Source: GCA-2720975 sp964467985
GTDB taxonomy: Bacteria; Planctomycetota; UBA1135; GCA-002686595
Direction of reading: 5' to 3'
Assembly: GCA_964467985.1 (NCBI GenBank)
Contig: CAYXTP010000007.1
Coordinates: forward strand, 124,001 to 188,000
Length of the DNA stretch: 64,000 nucleotides
Each line of letters begins with the position of its first letter. Position 1 is the stretch's first letter. Shown here piece by piece: positions 61,782 through 64,000 of this stretch. Under the pieces are notes generated by a model that had not been told where the DNA came from, ran no database searches, and saw only the letters and a program-made list of their open reading frames with translations. The position numbers and the translations under genes are program-made.

Positions 61782-63317
61782 GTGAGTGAAACAGAGCAAC
61801 AAATGACTCCCACCGGCGCTGACGGTCCCCAGCGGGACATGCAGGTAGCCATCCTCGGGGCGGGTCCCGCGGGGCTCGCTGCCGGTCACTACCTGGCCTC
61901 GCGCGAGGTGCCCCTGCACGTCCTCGAACTGCAGGACTACGCCGGCGGCCTGTGCCTGACCACCGAGGTGAACGGCTTCAAGTTCGACCTGGGCGGACAC
62001 CGTTGGTTCACCAAGAACAAGGAACTGCACGAGTGGTTCTTGAAGTTGATGGAGGGTGAACTCGTCACCGTGCAGCGCACGAGCCGCATCTACTTCGACA
62101 GCAAGTACTACGAGTATCCGATCTCGATCAAGAACGTACTCACCAACGCGGGCCTGTTCACCAGCGTGTACGCCGTGCTCAGTTATTGCCGTGCGGCCGC
62201 TCGCGACCTGTTCAGCGACAAGGAGCCGGTCAACCTGCGCGAGGCTTTCGTCTCCCAGTTTGGGGAGAAGCTCTTCGACATGTTCTTCCGGCGCTATACC
62301 GAGAAGGTCTGGGGTTGCCCGTGCGAAGAAATCAGTGCCGATTGGGTCTCGCAGCGCAGTAAAGGCCTCTCGATCTTGACCACCATCAAGGACGCCATCA
62401 TCAAGAGCCGCGATGTGGTCAGCTTGGTGGATGAATTCGTCTACCCGCGCGATGGCTACCAGCGCATTTGCGAGCGCATGGCCGAAGACATCGATGCCGG
62501 TTCAGGCACCGTGCACCTCTCCTCGCCCGTGAAGCGCATCGTCTACAACGGACCGCACGATTTCACCCTGACCTACGCCACGCCGGACGGGGATCGCGAG
62601 CAACACGCGACCGACGTGATCTCAACCATCCCCGCCACCCATCTGGTCAAGATGATGGAGCCCAAGTGCCCTCAATCTGTGCTGGATGCCGCCAACTCAC
62701 TGCGTTTCCGCGACTTGATCACGGCCACGGTCATGCTCAAGAAGGAACAGGTGACCCCGGACACGTGGCTGTATGTGCACGACGAAGACCTGCTCTTTGC
62801 GCGCCTGCACGAGCCGAAGAACTGGAGTGCGGCCATGGTGCCGGGTCCCGAGTACACCTCGGTCGTCTGCGAGTGTTTCTGCAGCCGCGGCGACGAACTC
62901 TGGGAGCTCGACGACGAGCAGATTCGCGAACGCGTCGTGGCCGACCTGGCGGACCGCCTCAAGTTCATCGATCGCAGCGAGGTGCTCGATGTGTGCATTA
63001 TTCGCACTGCGTACGCCTACCCCGTCTACGACCTGGAATACCACGGCAAGGTCCAGGAGATCTACGGGTTTGTGAACCAGCACGAGGGCCTGCACCTCGT
63101 CGGTCGCGGCGGCACGTTCCGCTACAACAACGCCGACCACTCAGTGGAGATGGGCCAGTTGCTCGCCAAGCGCATCTTGGGAGAGGACATCGACCACATG
63201 AGCGTCAACACGGCCAAGGAATACCACGAGGAAATCCGCAACGTGCTGCGCAAGGTGCCGGAGGGAGACGCCTCCAACGAAGGCCCCGACGGTGGGGCGA
63301 GCGCCAACGCCGGGTGA
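61782..63317 (+). CDS. UDP-galactopyranose-mutase-like FAD-dependent oxidoreductase
   Basis: A 511-residue flavoprotein starting at GTG 61782. The dinucleotide motif VAILGAGPAGLAAGHYLASR (22-41) is followed by GGLCLTTEVNGFKFDLGGHRWF, typical of the amine-oxidase/UDP-galactopyranose mutase superfamily. RRYTEKVWGCPCEEISADWV and YPRDGYQRICERMAEDI are also seen in that group. The C-terminal FAD segment includes GRGGTFRYNNADHSVEMG. Members act on nucleotide sugars or carotenoid- and porphyrinogen-like substrates. The following GT4 glycosyltransferase supports a sugar role in surface polysaccharide synthesis. Confidence 0.83.
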   Translation: MSETEQQMTPTGADGPQRDMQVAILGAGPAGLAAGHYLASREVPLHVLELQDYAGGLCLTTEVNGFKFDLGGHRWFTKNKELHEWFLKLMEGELVTVQRTSRIYFDSKYYEYPISIKNVLTNAGLFTSVYAVLSYCRAAARDLFSDKEPVNLREAFVSQFGEKLFDMFFRRYTEKVWGCPCEEISADWVSQRSKGLSILTTIKDAIIKSRDVVSLVDEFVYPRDGYQRICERMAEDIDAGSGTVHLSSPVKRIVYNGPHDFTLTYATPDGDREQHATDVISTIPATHLVKMMEPKCPQSVLDAANSLRFRDLITATVMLKKEQVTPDTWLYVHDEDLLFARLHEPKNWSAAMVPGPEYTSVVCECFCSRGDELWELDDEQIRERVVADLADRLKFIDRSEVLDVCIIRTAYAYPVYDLEYHGKVQEIYGFVNQHEGLHLVGRGGTFRYNNADHSVEMGQLLAKRILGEDIDHMSVNTAKEYHEEIRNVLRKVPEGDASNEGPDGGASANAG

Positions 63318-63440
63318 TTGGGTAGGCTGGGCGAGTCCTCCATGACCACCCAACTTTCCCATGCGAGCTGATCGAGCGTCCTTCTTCTTAGGCAGAGAGT
63401 TGTGGCTGCGAGGCGACGAACGAGTTGCCGGGGGACGCGT

Positions 63441-64000
63441 ATGAAGTTCTGCATGGTGACGACCTTCTATCCGCCCTACAACTTCGGCGGTGACGGGTTG
63501 TTTGTGCAGCAACTGGCTCGTGACCTGGTCCAGCGTGGCCATGAGGTGCATGTCGTCCACTGCACGGATGCATGGCGAGTTGTCAGTGGGCGCAGCGAAC
63601 CGACAGCGATCGAAGAGACCCCGGATGGCGTAGTCGTCCACCGCCTGGCTAGTCGTTGGGGCAAACTCTCACCTCTGATCACCCAACAAACTGGGCGCCC
63701 CGGCCTCAAGGGACCCGCTCTCGAGCGGATCTTCGCCCAGGGCTTTGATGTGGTCAATTTCCACAACATCTCCTTGGTTGGTGGACCCGGCGTCCTGCTC
63801 ATGGGGAACGCCAAACGCGTCTTCACCCTACACGAGCACTGGTGGGTGTGCCCCACGCACATCCTGTTCAAGTACACAGGCGAGATGTGCGAAAAACGAT
63901 CATGCTTGCGGTGCACTCTGGCCCACCGCACCCCGCCGCAATTGTGGAGAGCCTCGAAATCGTGGATGGCGAGCTGCCTCTCGCAGGTGGACTTGGTCAT
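63441..64000 (+). CDS. Glycosyltransferase family 4, N-terminal part, continues beyond window
   Basis: The frame opens at ATG 63441 and stays open to the window edge (186 codons seen). The N-terminus MKFCMVTTFYPPYNFGGDGL is the classic GT-B donor-loop start of GT4 enzymes, followed by LARDLVQRGHEVHVVHC, FDVVNFHNISLVGGP and VFTLHEHWWVCPTH. A Cys cluster, CEKRSCLRCTLAHR, resembles that in GT4 enzymes with LHDYWxxCP motifs. It probably builds extracellular or lipid-linked polysaccharide together with the preceding flavoprotein. There are 123 bp between the genes. Confidence 0.88.
   Translation, partial: MKFCMVTTFYPPYNFGGDGLFVQQLARDLVQRGHEVHVVHCTDAWRVVSGRSEPTAIEETPDGVVVHRLASRWGKLSPLITQQTGRPGLKGPALERIFAQGFDVVNFHNISLVGGPGVLLMGNAKRVFTLHEHWWVCPTHILFKYTGEMCEKRSCLRCTLAHRTPPQLWRASKSWMASCLSQVDLV

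Overview
The window looks like the chromosome of a GC-rich Gram-negative bacterium. Translationally coupled genes with ATGA/GTGA overlaps, frequent GTG/TTG starts, lipoprotein sulfatase-like hydrolases, a large sortilin-like beta-propeller protein and exosortase-type hydrolases together suggest a Planctomycetota-like organism. No rRNA or marker gene is present, so this is inference. I see no CRISPR array, insertion sequence, integrase, tRNA or rRNA.

Layout. (1) 1-12010: a catabolic block that resembles the CoA-dependent kynurenine/anthranilate route. It holds a divergent, partial Old-Yellow-Enzyme-type oxidoreductase, then SDR, RidA, enoyl-CoA hydratase, acyl-CoA dehydrogenase, a thioredoxin-like ferredoxin, a PaaA-like ferritin-fold protein, a kynureninase-like PLP enzyme, an alpha/beta-hydrolase-like protein, a kinase-like protein, a benzoate/aminobenzoate-type CoA ligase, a creatininase-family hydrolase, a 4-HBT thioesterase and MetF. 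(2) 12007-47839: a hybrid NRPS-PKS locus, interrupted by an FG-GAP protein and a sulfatase-like lipoprotein. (3) 47952-53401: a complete Pst phosphate-uptake operon on the minus strand, with a possible structured RNA divergent from it. (4) 53727-60402: a sortilin-like propeller protein, an Mrp-type ATPase without the CxxC motif and a second sulfatase-like lipoprotein, all on the minus strand. (5) 60762-64000: two related membrane proteins, a UDP-galactopyranose-mutase-like flavoprotein and the start of a GT4 glycosyltransferase.

The NRPS-PKS locus is the most interesting part. It encodes a starter module (C-domain remnant, A interrupted by a methyltransferase, T), a C*-A-T-E module, a PKS module KS-AT-KR-T that ends in an epimerization-type domain, two C-A-T modules (one with a valine specificity code, one with an acidic pocket suggesting a basic residue) and a stand-alone C protein. 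Tailoring and supply genes are an MppJ/MrsA-like alpha-keto-acid C-methyltransferase, a HisC-like aminotransferase (together a plausible beta-methyl amino acid route), an SHMT-like enzyme with altered active-site residues, two sulfotransferases, two exosortase-associated-type hydrolases, a type II thioesterase and a cyclic-peptide-type ABC exporter. There is no terminal thioesterase, no phosphopantetheinyl transferase and no regulator in view. I do not recognise this combination as a known pathway; the likely product is a small, possibly sulfated, N- and beta-methylated lipid-free hybrid peptide.

The pst operon has its own oddities: two PstB paralogs with complementary defects, as in asymmetric heterodimeric ABC ATPases, and a PhoU fused to a low-molecular-weight phosphatase-like domain that has lost its catalytic cysteine.
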